Below are positions 27,746 to 36,683 of a stretch of DNA of 64,000 nucleotides, one piece after another. Each line of letters starts with the position of its first letter. The first letter of the stretch is position 1. Under the pieces are notes generated by a model. It saw only the letters and a list, made by a program, of their open reading frames with translations. It did no database searches and was not told where the DNA came from. The position numbers were made by a program, and so were the translations under genes. Source of the stretch: Paludisphaera borealis (GTDB lineage: Bacteria > Planctomycetota > Planctomycetia > Isosphaerales > Isosphaeraceae); NCBI RefSeq assembly GCF_001956985.1, contig NZ_CP019082.1, positions 3,720,001 through 3,784,000 of the forward strand, written 5' to 3'.

Positions 27746-28162
27746 ATGTTTTCCCGATCCACATCCCTTCGCTTAGGATCACTGGTTTTCGCGGTTTTCT
27801 GCGTTGTTTCTGTTGCTGCCGCTTTCGACGCAGGCGGCCGCGTCGGACTGAACGCATCAACGCTTGCGCGCTCGCGGGGAAGCAGTCCGCATTTAATCCT
27901 TGAACAAGACTCATGTAGCCAGGCCGCACTAACTTGCGTCGCGCCCGGAGCCCAATGCACCACCTGCTCTCAAGCGAAATACACGGGTAATTACAGCGGC
28001 ACCACAACCGCGCCCGGAAGCGGCTATTCCAAAGGCGGTACGTCCGCTCCTGGTTGCGGTGCCAAGAGGAAAGGGCTCTGCACCGGTGCATTGGTCTGCG
28101 ATACAGTAGTAGATCAGGGGAACTGTACGCTTCCGTTTATTATGAGCCCCCAGGCTCCCTAG
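27746..28162 (+). CDS. small secreted Cys-rich protein (cassette A)
   Basis: This 138-residue protein has a clear signal peptide (MFSRSTSLRLGSLVFAVFCV, then VSVAAA-FDAGG). The mature part contains eight cysteines in about 80 residues (spacings such as SC-x5-TC, QC-TTC, GC, LC, VC, NC) with Gly/Ser/Thr-rich spacers, suggesting a disulfide-stabilised exported domain. No known family is recognised. AAAAGGAGA precedes ATG 27746. GC content is visibly lower than in neighbouring genes. A shortened counterpart lies at 50463-50615 in cassette B. Confidence 0.75.
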   Translation: MFSRSTSLRLGSLVFAVFCVVSVAAAFDAGGRVGLNASTLARSRGSSPHLILEQDSCSQAALTCVAPGAQCTTCSQAKYTGNYSGTTTAPGSGYSKGGTSAPGCGAKRKGLCTGALVCDTVVDQGNCTLPFIMSPQAP

Positions 28163-28192
28163 TGGAGAGCCCTGGTCCGGGTGACTCAAGAG

Positions 28193-28247
28193 GGGAGGAT
28201 CCATGAACATAGCGAGCGACGACTCTCCAGGTTCCTTGGATCCTCCC
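28193..28247 (+). promoter_or_regulatory. inverted repeat enclosing a ribosome binding site and start codon
   Basis: GGGAGGATCCA (28193-28203) and TGGATCCTCCC (28237-28247) are a perfect 11-bp inverted repeat. The left arm contains the strong Shine-Dalgarno sequence and reaches the A of the ATG at 28203, so folding would hide the start of the 52-codon frame. The loop is 33 bases. Whether it regulates translation is inference. Confidence 0.5.
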
Positions 28248-28361
28248 GCGGCTTGGAGACGACCTCCTCATAAGTTATATAGGCTTCTTTCTCTTCGAAG
28301 GCACAATCGACGATCGCGATCATACCACCCACGGGAGCAGCTACAGTGTCTTCCTTCCTGA
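28203..28361 (+). CDS. possible 52-residue leader peptide
   Basis: The frame starts at ATG 28203 behind a strong GAGGGGAGGATCC site and runs 52 codons (MNIASDDSPGSLDPPAAWRR...), ending 16 bases inside the next gene, whose GTG start is at 28346. The peptide is Arg-rich with no recognised domain. It may be a translational coupler for the large downstream gene, or chance. Its start lies within the 28193-28247 inverted repeat. Confidence 0.3.
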   Translation: MNIASDDSPGSLDPPAAWRRPPHKLYRLLSLRRHNRRSRSYHPREQLQCLPS

Positions 28362-29473
28362 TTCCAATCCTCGCCGCCCTTGTCTCCGCGCCCCCGGACG
28401 ACGGCATCCACGACATCCGCTCGCTCGTCGCCGCGATCGAGGCCCTCCAGCGCCCTATCGAGGACTTCCGCTGCGAGTTCGAGGGCGCCGTCGTTTACAA
28501 GGGGGCCCTCGCCGAGGAATGGAAGGCCAACCTCGATGCGAACGGCGTTTTCGAGACGTTCGGAGGCGTCTTCGTCTGGAAGCGGGAGGGGGAGATGTTC
28601 GCCGACATCCTCCACAACGTCGGCGGGGACGCCAACGCCGCGAGCGAGAAGATCATGATCCGTCCCCAGGAGCGGGTGTTCGAGCATCACAACCACCCCG
28701 GCGGCCGGTCGATCGGCAACGTGGACATCCGCAATCTCGATGGAATCCGCATCTCGGGCTACAAGACCCCGGCGAGCTTTTTCCTTATCGACGACCTCAA
28801 AGGCATCCGGGACAAGGACGATCGCGCCACGACCGTCACGGACGAGGAGGTCGACGGCCGCCCGCTGAAGGTCCTCACCGTCTTCATGGTCTTCAAGGGC
28901 ACGGACCTCCCCGATCGGCTCTTCGAGCGCTACTGGATCGACCTCCACAGGAACGGGCACGCCGTGCGACATGAGACGTATCTGGTCGACCCGCTTTCGA
29001 GCCGATCCGACATCACGCTGAAGTCCTTCAAGATCGGCAAGGAGGACGTCTGGATGCCCGTCGCCTCCGTCTCCAAGACCCACATCGAGGACGACGCCAA
29101 GGGGTTGTCGGTCTATACCAGGGAGCCGACCATCCTGCAGACCATGAGCATCATCGATCGGACAATGGAGTTCAACAAGCATCCGGGGCCCGACGTGTTC
29201 ACGAGCAAATACAAACCGGGGACGCCGATCTCGGATCATCTCAAAAAACTTCAGTACAAATACGGCCAGGATAAGCTCAAGCCGCAACCGACGCGGTCCG
29301 AGGTCGAGGCGATGCTCGACAGCCAGCTCGCCAAGGCCGAGACGCAGAAGAACGAGCTCGGTGCGGCACCGTTCTCCGAGGGCGTCAACTGGTGGGCCTG
29401 GTCGGTCTCGGGCCTGGGCGCGGCGGTCGTCGCGTCGCTCGCCGCTTTATGGATGCAGCGACGCGCCGGTTGA
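28346..29473 (+). CDS. exported C-terminally anchored protein, cassette A large member
   Basis: This 375-residue protein has no recognised enzymatic domain. The short hydrophobic N-terminus (MSSFLIPILAALVSA-PPDD) looks like a signal peptide. The body begins DDGIHDIRSLVAAIEALQRP and continues as a beta-rich domain loosely like LolA/outer-membrane lipoprotein-sorting folds, which is an inference only. The C-terminus is a membrane segment (SGLGAAVVASLAALW) ending MQRRAG. The cassette B paralogue at 51049-52185 is collinear throughout and shares DFRCEFEG, KYKPGTPISDH, SQLAKAE-QKNEL and the tail. The start is GTG 28346 with GGGAGCAG upstream. Confidence 0.72.
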   Translation: MSSFLIPILAALVSAPPDDGIHDIRSLVAAIEALQRPIEDFRCEFEGAVVYKGALAEEWKANLDANGVFETFGGVFVWKREGEMFADILHNVGGDANAASEKIMIRPQERVFEHHNHPGGRSIGNVDIRNLDGIRISGYKTPASFFLIDDLKGIRDKDDRATTVTDEEVDGRPLKVLTVFMVFKGTDLPDRLFERYWIDLHRNGHAVRHETYLVDPLSSRSDITLKSFKIGKEDVWMPVASVSKTHIEDDAKGLSVYTREPTILQTMSIIDRTMEFNKHPGPDVFTSKYKPGTPISDHLKKLQYKYGQDKLKPQPTRSEVEAMLDSQLAKAETQKNELGAAPFSEGVNWWAWSVSGLGAAVVASLAALWMQRRAG

Positions 29474-29519
29474 GGTCGATAGGCTGTACTTGCACCGAAC
29501 CAACAGGAATCCCACCGCG

Positions 29520-29906
29520 ATGTCCTTCCGAATGAGTTTGACGGCCGTCGTCTTGCTCGCGGGAGGTGTCAACGTTCAGGCCGATCCCGACGAGGAACAA
29601 GCCAAGCTCGATTGCGGCGTCAATGCACTCTTCCTGCTGCATCGCCTGGAAGCCCGTCACGTCACGGTCCTCCGACCGGTTGGAACCAGAGGAACGATGG
29701 TCCAGGTGATCGACCCGCCGGCCCCGCCCTGGATCACGGATTACGACCGCCTGTTCATCAACAACGTCTGGACCGATCGCATCCTCATCCCGCGTCCTCC
29801 GTGGTATTCCCCCGCCGGCGCGACCGGCAGGATGGCGATGGCTGGCATGGCGTCGGTCGTCGCGGCGTCGCTGGCCACCCTGTGGATGCAAAGGCGAGCC
29901 GGCTGA
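29520..29906 (+). CDS. small exported protein with the same C-terminal tag, cassette A
   Basis: This 128-residue protein has signal peptide MSFRMSLTAVVLLAGGVNVQ-AD, then a conserved block AKLDCGVNALFLLHRLEAR, a Pro/aromatic-rich middle and a C-terminal membrane segment ASVVAASLATLWMQRRAG. The tag is almost identical to that of the large protein encoded 46 bases upstream. The cassette B homologue at 52217 shares the signal region and the NALFLLHRLEGR block, but its tag is out of frame. No known family is recognised. Confidence 0.7.
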   Translation: MSFRMSLTAVVLLAGGVNVQADPDEEQAKLDCGVNALFLLHRLEARHVTVLRPVGTRGTMVQVIDPPAPPWITDYDRLFINNVWTDRILIPRPPWYSPAGATGRMAMAGMASVVAASLATLWMQRRAG

Positions 29907-30109
29907 CACGGTGCCGCGGTTGCGGTTGACGAGGTTCGCCGATCGCCCTAAACTCTCGCCTCGGCGACGTCGGCGGCTGGGCCGCGCTGGCGCGGGTTTG
30001 CGTCGGGAGTTCGTCCTGGCATTGATGTTGGGTATTCACGCCGGCCGTTCGATCGGACTTGATCGGGTGGGTCGTCGGCGACGAAACGAAGCGGAAAGGA
30101 TTCCGCCCC

Positions 30110-31045
30110 ATGTGCTCGGGAAACCGGTTCTCGGCGATCGCCCCGCGTCTCACATTTCTCGGCCTGATCCTGGTCGCGGGCTGCAATCCGCACAAGGATC
30201 AGCTCCGGCCCGAGGGCCTGTTCGGGCGGATCGGCAACAAGGGCGGCGAGGTCATCGAGGCCAAGAGGTGCGTGCTTCGGGTGGTGATCCTCAACCGTCC
30301 GTTCCGCGATCCGGTCATCAACGAGGTCGTCTGGAAGGCCGCCGACGAGCAGGCGATCGCCCCGGAAGAACGGCTGGCGCTGCAAGCCAACGGCCTGCGG
30401 ATCGGCCGGATCACCGGCGACCTGCCGTCCGAGCTGGAGGCGGTCATCCACGCCCCGCCCCCCAACAAGGTCGATCCCGCGATCTTCCAGATCGACGAGG
30501 AACAGCCGGCCAACATCATCGTCTGCGACACCGTCGACCAGGTCAGCCTGCTCCTGAACCGCGACCACCACGCCTTCGGCAAGGACTACAAGACCGCCAG
30601 CGGCTACTTCCGCGTGACGCCTCGACACCACGAGAGTAACTCGGTCGCGATGCGGATCACCCCCGAGATCCACCACGGGCCGATCCAGCAGACGTTCCAG
30701 CCGCTTCAGGCCACGCCGTACTCGCCCCAGGACTTCAAGATCGCCAACGGCCAGCAGGAGGAGACGCTCCGCGACCTGGCGGCCAACCTCGTCCTCGAAG
30801 CCGGCCAGGTCGCCGTGCTCGGCTGCATCCCCGAGCAAGAGCGGAGCCTGGGCTCGTTCCTGTTCACGCTGTCCGACCCGCACAACGACGAGCGCAGGCA
30901 GCGGCTGGTGCTCGTCTGGGCCCTGCGCAACCAGGTCGGCGTCGTCGACGAGAAGAAGTCGCCGCTCGCCTGGGCCTTCGACCGCAAGTCGGAAACCGCC
31001 GCCAAGGCCGCGATCACCCCCGCCAACGACGAAGTGAAAAAATAA
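30110..31045 (+). CDS. lipoprotein of unknown function
   Basis: This 311-residue predicted lipoprotein (signal SAIAPRLTFLGLILVAGC, lipidated Cys near residue 25) has a soluble domain with no recognised family. Visible segments include VVILNRPFRDPVINEVVWKA, QANGLRIGRITGD and AGQVAVLGCIPEQERSLGSF. I see no repeats or catalytic motif. ATG 30110 has GGAAAGGA upstream. It lies 200 bases after cassette A and shows no sign of belonging to it. Confidence 0.65.
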   Translation: MCSGNRFSAIAPRLTFLGLILVAGCNPHKDQLRPEGLFGRIGNKGGEVIEAKRCVLRVVILNRPFRDPVINEVVWKAADEQAIAPEERLALQANGLRIGRITGDLPSELEAVIHAPPPNKVDPAIFQIDEEQPANIIVCDTVDQVSLLLNRDHHAFGKDYKTASGYFRVTPRHHESNSVAMRITPEIHHGPIQQTFQPLQATPYSPQDFKIANGQQEETLRDLAANLVLEAGQVAVLGCIPEQERSLGSFLFTLSDPHNDERRQRLVLVWALRNQVGVVDEKKSPLAWAFDRKSETAAKAAITPANDEVKK

Positions 31046-31278
31046 CGTCCGCGAGGATCGCGGCGTCCCCGTTGATTTCGGACCCAAGGAGCGCGACCAT
31101 GGAAGGCGACCACACATCGGGGGAGCGGCGGGACGAACGTTGGCAGGGGATCGAACCCGCGCCGTCCCGCGCGTGTCGAAAGCGCTGGACGAGCCACGCC
31201 GCGCACGAGCGAATCTCCACGCCCGTGCGACCGGCCCCGACCTCGACGCGTCCTCGAATCTCGACGGAATCGCACGCC

Positions 31279-32349
31279 GTGTCTTCCTCGAAGCCATCCG
31301 CTGAAAAACTGATCGTCCTGGACGGCTCGCGCGGCGAAGGGGGAGGCCAGATCCTCCGCTCGGCCCTCACGCTGTCGCTCTTGACCGGGCGGCCGTTCCG
31401 GATCACCAAGATCCGGGCCAACCGCGACAAGCCCGGCCTCCGCCCCCAGCACCTCAAGGCCGTCGAGGCCGCCGCGCTGCTGGGGGGCGCCGACGTCGCC
31501 GGCGCCGAGGTCGGCTCGCGCGATCTCGTGTTCCGGCCGGGCCAGGTCGACCCGCGCGACCTGACGATCGACATCGGCACCGCCGGCTCGACCAGTTTGA
31601 TCCTCCAGACCTTGCACCTGCCGATCGCTCTGAAGGCCGACACCGCCGTCCGGATCATCCTGACCGGCGGCACGTTCAACCCCAAGGCGCCCCCTTATCC
31701 GTTCCTCGACCAAACCTGGCGCGGGCACCTGGCGAACCTGGGGATGCCGATCGCGCTGGCCATGCCCGCCGCCGGCTTCTATCCCCGAGGGGGCGGACGC
31801 CTCGAAGCCTGGATCGAGCCGGCCCGGCCGCGCCCGTGGGTCCGCACCACGCGCGGCGACCTGCTGCGGATTCGAGGCGTCGCCGGCACGGCCAACCTCC
31901 GCGACGACGTCGCCCGGCGGCTCCGCGACCGCGCGCTCGAGCGCATTCGCGACCAAGGCTGGAACGTCGACGTCGAGATCGAGACGGCCTCGTGGACCAG
32001 CCCCGGCCAGGGCGCCGCGATCAGCCTCACCGCCGAGCACGCCGGCTCGACCGCCGCCACCTTCGTGGGGATCGGCGAGCGCGGCAAGCCCGCCGAGCTC
32101 GTCGCCGACGAGGCCGTCGCCGAGCTGTTCGCCTTCCTGAACGTCCCCGACGGAGCCGTCGATCCCCATTCCGCCGACCAGATTTTATTGCCCCTGGCCC
32201 TCGCCGAAGGCCGGTCGGTCTACACCGTCTCGGAAGTGACCGAACACCTCCGCACCAACGCCGCCACCATCCGCTCGTTCCTCGACCGCAGCATCGTCGT
32301 CGAGGAAGCCGCCGTCCCCGGCCAGCCCGGCCGCGTGATCGTGGAATAA
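31279..32349 (+). CDS. rtcA: RNA 3'-terminal phosphate cyclase
   Basis: This 356-residue cytoplasmic enzyme converts RNA 3'-phosphates to 2',3'-cyclic phosphates using ATP through a covalent histidine-AMP intermediate. The family signatures are LDGSRGEGGGQILRSALTLS near the N-terminus, GTAGSTSLILQTL, FYPRGGG and the adenylation site H297 in DPHSADQILLPLALA. I chose GTG 31279 because homology begins at KLIVLDGSRG; the frame extends upstream to 31072 with unrelated Arg-rich residues. No rtcB or rtcR is seen next to it. The downstream gene, on the other strand, is rbfA. Confidence 0.9.
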   Translation: MSSSKPSAEKLIVLDGSRGEGGGQILRSALTLSLLTGRPFRITKIRANRDKPGLRPQHLKAVEAAALLGGADVAGAEVGSRDLVFRPGQVDPRDLTIDIGTAGSTSLILQTLHLPIALKADTAVRIILTGGTFNPKAPPYPFLDQTWRGHLANLGMPIALAMPAAGFYPRGGGRLEAWIEPARPRPWVRTTRGDLLRIRGVAGTANLRDDVARRLRDRALERIRDQGWNVDVEIETASWTSPGQGAAISLTAEHAGSTAATFVGIGERGKPAELVADEAVAELFAFLNVPDGAVDPHSADQILLPLALAEGRSVYTVSEVTEHLRTNAATIRSFLDRSIVVEEAAVPGQPGRVIVE

Positions 32350-32372
32350 GTGGGACGAGGGAAAAAGAAGGA

Positions 32373-32393
32373 CGGGCGCCTCCTGGTCGCCCG
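32373..32393. terminator. weak hairpin between convergent rtcA and rbfA
   Basis: CGGGCG (32373-32378) and CGCCCG (32388-32393) can pair around a 9-base loop. No U-tract is present on either strand. It is placed where a bidirectional terminator would be expected, but the sequence support is weak. Confidence 0.3.
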
Positions 32394-32422
32394 CCCGCGG
32401 GGTCTTCGATTGGCTGCTTGTT

Positions 32423-32848
32423 TCAGGCCCCGGTTTCGCCGAGGGCCAGGTGATAGACCAGGGCCGGCGCCCGTTTACGGGTGATCGCCTGGGCGATCTC
32501 GCCGCGGAGGTGGCCCGAGGCGCGCGAGAGATGGGCTTCGACGCGATGCAGCGCGTCGGGGCCGTCGACGGGTTCGCCGTCGTCGGGGGCCAGGATCACG
32601 AGCAGCCGCGAGACGTCGGGCGACGGCTCGACGTCCACGACGTGCAGGCCGTGCAAGAGCGGGTCGCCGCACTCGGCGAGCACCTCGTCGAGCGTGACCG
32701 CCACTTGATGACAGAGCTGCATCGTCTTGCGATCAACCGTCGCGCCGGGGCCGCCGCCCCGCCGGTCGGCCCGGCCCCGCCGCGCGCCGAGGTCCGGCGC
32801 CTCGCGGCCATCGTCCGCGATCCGGCGCAGGGAGAAATGACGCCTCAT
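32423..32848 (-). CDS. rbfA: ribosome-binding factor A
   Basis: This 141-residue protein resembles RbfA, the KH-fold factor that helps mature the 5' end of 16S rRNA in 30S subunits. The supporting segments are VAVTLDEVLAE, a beta strand SRLLVILAPDD and the typical C-terminal helix plus strand, SGHLRGEIAQAITRKRAPAL then VYHL. The N-terminus (MRRHFSLRRIADDGREAPDL) is longer and more basic than usual. I chose ATG 32848 with GAGG six bases upstream. rbfA normally sits beside infB, truB or rpsO, so this isolated position is unusual. Confidence 0.7.
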   Translation of the reverse strand: MRRHFSLRRIADDGREAPDLGARRGRADRRGGGPGATVDRKTMQLCHQVAVTLDEVLAECGDPLLHGLHVVDVEPSPDVSRLLVILAPDDGEPVDGPDALHRVEAHLSRASGHLRGEIAQAITRKRAPALVYHLALGETGA

Positions 32849-33254
32849 AATCGGCCTCGTCATTCATTTATGTGAGAAAAATCGAATCCAGGAGAACTCA
32901 AGGCGCTCGACGAGCGCGAACCGCCGACGCGACGTTCGGCGGACGAACAGGGGCCTCGGCCCGATCTCGGGTGGACGCTGCTTCTGGATCAGGAAGGGTC
33001 GACTGAAGGCGCGACGACGCGGCTCAGCGACAACTCGAAGCGCGAAAGGAAACCGGGCTCGACGATCCAATGGGGTGGGATGTAAAGATCATCGTCGGCC
33101 TCCATCGATGCACGGAAAGGAGGAAAGGGACGTGCGCGATTCACGAGAACCATGATCGTGCAAGTCAATTCTAGCTCCGTTTCGAACTCCGATCAACTCC
33201 CAATCGGCCCGCATCATCATCGCCGTCGCCCAGGCCTTCTCTGAGCCTCGGGTC
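32849..33254. other. intergenic stretch
   Basis: These roughly 400 bases between the divergent-side rbfA start and the end of the cytochrome/dehydrogenase gene contain no supported gene, repeat or clear terminator. The only reading frames are short and Arg-rich. Confidence 0.5.
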
Positions 33255-36200
33255 TTACTTCGCATCCGCTCGCTTGCGGAACTCGTCCCGCGCTCTCCGA
33301 AACAGCGCCTCGACCTGCCGCCGATCCTCGACGCTGGCGAAGCGGTTGCGGGCGGCGACGACCCCCAGCATCTTCTCGGTCCAGTCGACGAAGTACTCGG
33401 CGTCCTGACGGCTCACAATTCGCTGGCCGGCCACGTCGACGTAGACGGGACTCGTGTGGGCCCAGGCGGCCCCGTCGAAGACGTCGTGATGGTTGGGGCC
33501 GCGCACGCGCAGGGCGACCCAACTGCTACGCTCGATCGGCAGCTCGAAGTCGAGGCGTCTGACTCGCAATCCCGCCTCGTCGCCCGCCGGAGTTTCATCG
33601 TGGGCCGACACCTTGCCGTTCACGATCACTTCGATCGTGCTGAAGGGCGCATAGCTCTCCACCGTCACGGAGGCGCGGACGTTGCCCGCCGCGGCGAGTT
33701 CGCACGTCTCGCCTGGCCCCTTGCCGTTGACTTCAAGCGTTGGGATGGGGCCGTTCGTGACGAAACTCCGGCCGCCTTTCAACCCGTCGAGCCAGCTCTG
33801 CATCGTCAGCGGGCCAGCGGTCTTCACATAAACCCGATCACCGCCGAGCGGCTCGGTCGAGCGATCGAGCAGCGCATCGGTGCCGACGCACGCCGAGAGC
33901 CTCAGTCCGCAATTCAGCAGCCGATACCACAGTTCGACCGATTGGCTTTCATCGCTGTTATACGACATCAGATCGACCGCATGGACCACGCCGAGCACGG
34001 CGTCGATGGGCAGTTCCCGCGCGGCACCGCTGGGTTGCGCAAGGTCCTTCTCGAACGGGAACGGCTGGTTGGCGAACAACGGATGGCCGTACGTCACGAC
34101 GCCCCCCTGGCGGACAGCCTCCTCGGCCATCACGTGGTTCGCGGGAAAGTCGTTCCGGTGCGGCGTGTCGTCGAAACCTGTGTACTGCGGCTCCACCAGT
34201 TTCTTGATCCCAAAGAACTGCATGTGACCATAGATCGTGCTCCGCATCTCCTCGCCGAATACGAGGAGATGCCGATCCGTCGATGTGGCGTGCGGCTTGC
34301 CGGTGATCAACTCCGCATCTCGGATATCGTCGCCGACGTTGTTCGACACGCAGAGGTTGACGTAGTTGACGCCCTCCGCCCGGGCCGCGACCAGCGCGTC
34401 CGCAACCTTCACGTCGATCGGGCCGCCCGTATGGAGGTGAACGTGCGAATCGCCCGAGTACCAGCCGCGCGACGCCATGTCGATCCACGGTTGCATCCGC
34501 ACCGTCAACTCGGTGGTCGTCTCGGCGTCCAACATCACCGTCTGTGGGATGGACTCAATGCCGCCGCTGAATTTCAACCGCGCGCGTCCCGGCGGCAATT
34601 TCACGTCGAAGGAGTCGTCCGCGTAGAAATACGACTCGTCGCGATTCGTCTTGCGGGCCGCGGCGCCGACCGGCCCGTACGGCTTGCCGTCATTTCCAAT
34701 GATGCTGACGCGAGCAGCCGCCGGCGCGTTGTCGCGAAGCATCCTCACATGAGCCTTCGGCCCTGCGTCGGAATCGAAGTCGGAATCATCGAGCACAAGC
34801 CGGAAGATCGTCCCCTCGTAACCGACCAGCAGCAGTTCGCCGTCGGAGTCGACGCCGAACGAAGCGATCTTCTGCGGCGACTCGCCGATCTGCCGAACCT
34901 TGGTCAGCTTGCGGTCGGCTTGCGTCAACGCCCAGACCCGCTTCGACTCGAAGTCGCCGAAGATGTAGGCCCCGTAATACGACGGATTGCGCTTCCCCCG
35001 ATAAACATAGCCCCCCGTGACGGATGGGCCGAGCATGTGTTTGTAGGCCAACACCGGCGGCGTGTATTTTTCGCCTTCCCGGCGGTAGCGATCCGAGAAC
35101 TTCATGAAGCCTTCGTAGACGTTCCAGCCGTGATTCTCGCCGGCCCGGGCGATCGAGACTTCTTCGAACAGATCCTGACCGACGTCGCCGACCCACAGGT
35201 CGCCCGCGACCGGATCGAAGCTGAAGCGCCACGGCATGCGAAAACCCGACGCCCAGATCTCCGGGCGGACGGGCGGGGCGGCGTTTCGATAGGGATTCGA
35301 CTCGGGAATCGCGTACGGCTCGCCCCCCTCCTGGCGGTCGACGTCGATCCGCAGGATGGCTCCGGTCAACCGGCTCAAGTCCTGGCTGTGGCCTTCGGGG
35401 TCTTCCTGCGGACCGGCGTCCCCCGCGCCGATATACAGGAACCCGTCCGGGCCGAACGCCAGCATGCCTCCCCAGTGCAGGTCGGTGTCCTGATGGATCT
35501 GCAAGAGCCGCCGGGAAGGGACGCCCGCGTCGCGCCGCAGGTCGGCGGTCGCCTGCCGCTCGACGATCACCGGAGAGAAGAAGCTGCCTTGGTTGCGGAC
35601 GTGGTAGTTCACGTAATACTTGCGGTTTTCGAGAAACAGCGGATGAAAGGCGACGCACACCACGCCCTCGAAGTCGCCGGTCGAAGCCTCGTCGCTGAAG
35701 TCGGCGAACAGCTCCCTTTGATGCTCGCCTCCGTCCACTTCGAAGCGCCAGATCCTCCGCGCCTTCTGCTCGACGACGAGAAACGCGCTCTTGCTGCCCG
35801 GTATCGCGACGATCCAGACCGGATGGTCGAACCGCAGTTCGTCTTTATACAGCGGCACGAGCCGGATTGGTTTTTCGACTGCTGGAATCTCACTCGGCAT
35901 GCCCGCGAGCCGCGACTCGCCTTCCGGTTGCTTCAGCGTCTCAAGATAAGCGATCAGGTCCGCGAACTGCTCGGCCTTCATCGTCTTGTTCAGTCCGGCA
36001 GGCATCAGCGACGTGCCGGTCCGTTTCTCCTGCTCGACCTCGGCGCGCGGCAGTCGCAGCAGTTTGCCCTCCGCATCGAGCAGTTGAAGCTCGTCGTCGG
36101 TTCGCTTATGCAGTACGCCCGTATGCACCTTGCCGTCCGTCGTGGTCGCGACGATCGTGCCGTAATCGGGGTGGATCCAAGCGTTCGGCTCCAGCACCGA

Positions 36201-36470
36201 TCGGATCAGTTGCTCGCGCCCGTATTTATCGCCGACGGCCCCCAGGTCCGGCCCCGCGCCCCGCTCGTCGCCCTTGAAAACATGGCATTTCTTGCAGCCC
36301 GCGGCGTCCGACTCGAACAGGACTTTTCCCCGAGCCGGATCGCCGCCATTGAGCCCGGCTTGTCGATACGCGGCGAGTTCGTCCTTCTCGATCTGCTGGC
36401 CGCTGAGCCGATCCGTCAAGCCGCCGAACAGCAATCCGCAAAGGCCGAACGCGAGATAAATTCGAGGCAT
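33255..36470 (-). CDS. three-part exported fusion: cytochrome c, glucose/sorbosone dehydrogenase-like propeller, CehA/McbA-like metallohydrolase
   Basis: This 1071-residue protein has a signal peptide (MPRIYLAFGLCGLLFGGL, cleavage near LSGQQ). Residues of about 40-180 form a PVC-type cytochrome c domain with haem motif C59-K-K-C62-H63 and a distal Met candidate in SLMPAGLNK. Residues of about 200-560 are a six-bladed PQQ-dependent sugar-dehydrogenase-like propeller (LAFGPDGFLYIGAGD, GFRMPWRFSFDP, GENHGWNVYEGF). From about 660 onward is a PHP/CehA-like part with SGDSHVHLHTGG and TYGHPLFAN. The first two parts suggest periplasmic sugar oxidation feeding electrons to haem. The third may hydrolyse an ester or phosphoester. 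ATG 36470 fits the signal better than the frame start at 36527. Confidence 0.83.
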   Translation of the reverse strand: MPRIYLAFGLCGLLFGGLTDRLSGQQIEKDELAAYRQAGLNGGDPARGKVLFESDAAGCKKCHVFKGDERGAGPDLGAVGDKYGREQLIRSVLEPNAWIHPDYGTIVATTTDGKVHTGVLHKRTDDELQLLDAEGKLLRLPRAEVEQEKRTGTSLMPAGLNKTMKAEQFADLIAYLETLKQPEGESRLAGMPSEIPAVEKPIRLVPLYKDELRFDHPVWIVAIPGSKSAFLVVEQKARRIWRFEVDGGEHQRELFADFSDEASTGDFEGVVCVAFHPLFLENRKYYVNYHVRNQGSFFSPVIVERQATADLRRDAGVPSRRLLQIHQDTDLHWGGMLAFGPDGFLYIGAGDAGPQEDPEGHSQDLSRLTGAILRIDVDRQEGGEPYAIPESNPYRNAAPPVRPEIWASGFRMPWRFSFDPVAGDLWVGDVGQDLFEEVSIARAGENHGWNVYEGFMKFSDRYRREGEKYTPPVLAYKHMLGPSVTGGYVYRGKRNPSYYGAYIFGDFESKRVWALTQADRKLTKVRQIGESPQKIASFGVDSDGELLLVGYEGTIFRLVLDDSDFDSDAGPKAHVRMLRDNAPAAARVSIIGNDGKPYGPVGAAARKTNRDESYFYADDSFDVKLPPGRARLKFSGGIESIPQTVMLDAETTTELTVRMQPWIDMASRGWYSGDSHVHLHTGGPIDVKVADALVAARAEGVNYVNLCVSNNVGDDIRDAELITGKPHATSTDRHLLVFGEEMRSTIYGHMQFFGIKKLVEPQYTGFDDTPHRNDFPANHVMAEEAVRQGGVVTYGHPLFANQPFPFEKDLAQPSGAARELPIDAVLGVVHAVDLMSYNSDESQSVELWYRLLNCGLRLSACVGTDALLDRSTEPLGGDRVYVKTAGPLTMQSWLDGLKGGRSFVTNGPIPTLEVNGKGPGETCELAAAGNVRASVTVESYAPFSTIEVIVNGKVSAHDETPAGDEAGLRVRRLDFELPIERSSWVALRVRGPNHHDVFDGAAWAHTSPVYVDVAGQRIVSRQDAEYFVDWTEKMLGVVAARNRFASVEDRRQVEALFRRARDEFRKRADAK

Positions 36471-36683
36471 GAATCGATTCCCAAGGTGCAAAGACCCGCC
36501 CATGATTTGGAGGGGCGCAGCGAGCAAGTTGGATTCCCGTAGAGCGATAACCGGAGGTCGAGGCCCTCGCCGCCCTCCTCGGTCCTGACGATGGGGTCCA
36601 CTTCAACCAGGCGCGCATCAGCGCGTGGGCGTGGGAGGAAGGCGCGGCTGCAACTCGTCCGAGCGGAGGAGGCCGTCCCGTCC

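Noticed and set aside
33456-36542. 1028-residue plus-strand reading frame opposite the cytochrome/dehydrogenase gene
   Set aside because: It is an antisense shadow of a GC-rich gene. It is Arg/Val/Asp-rich with no domain, whereas the minus-strand frame has haem, propeller and hydrolase motifs.
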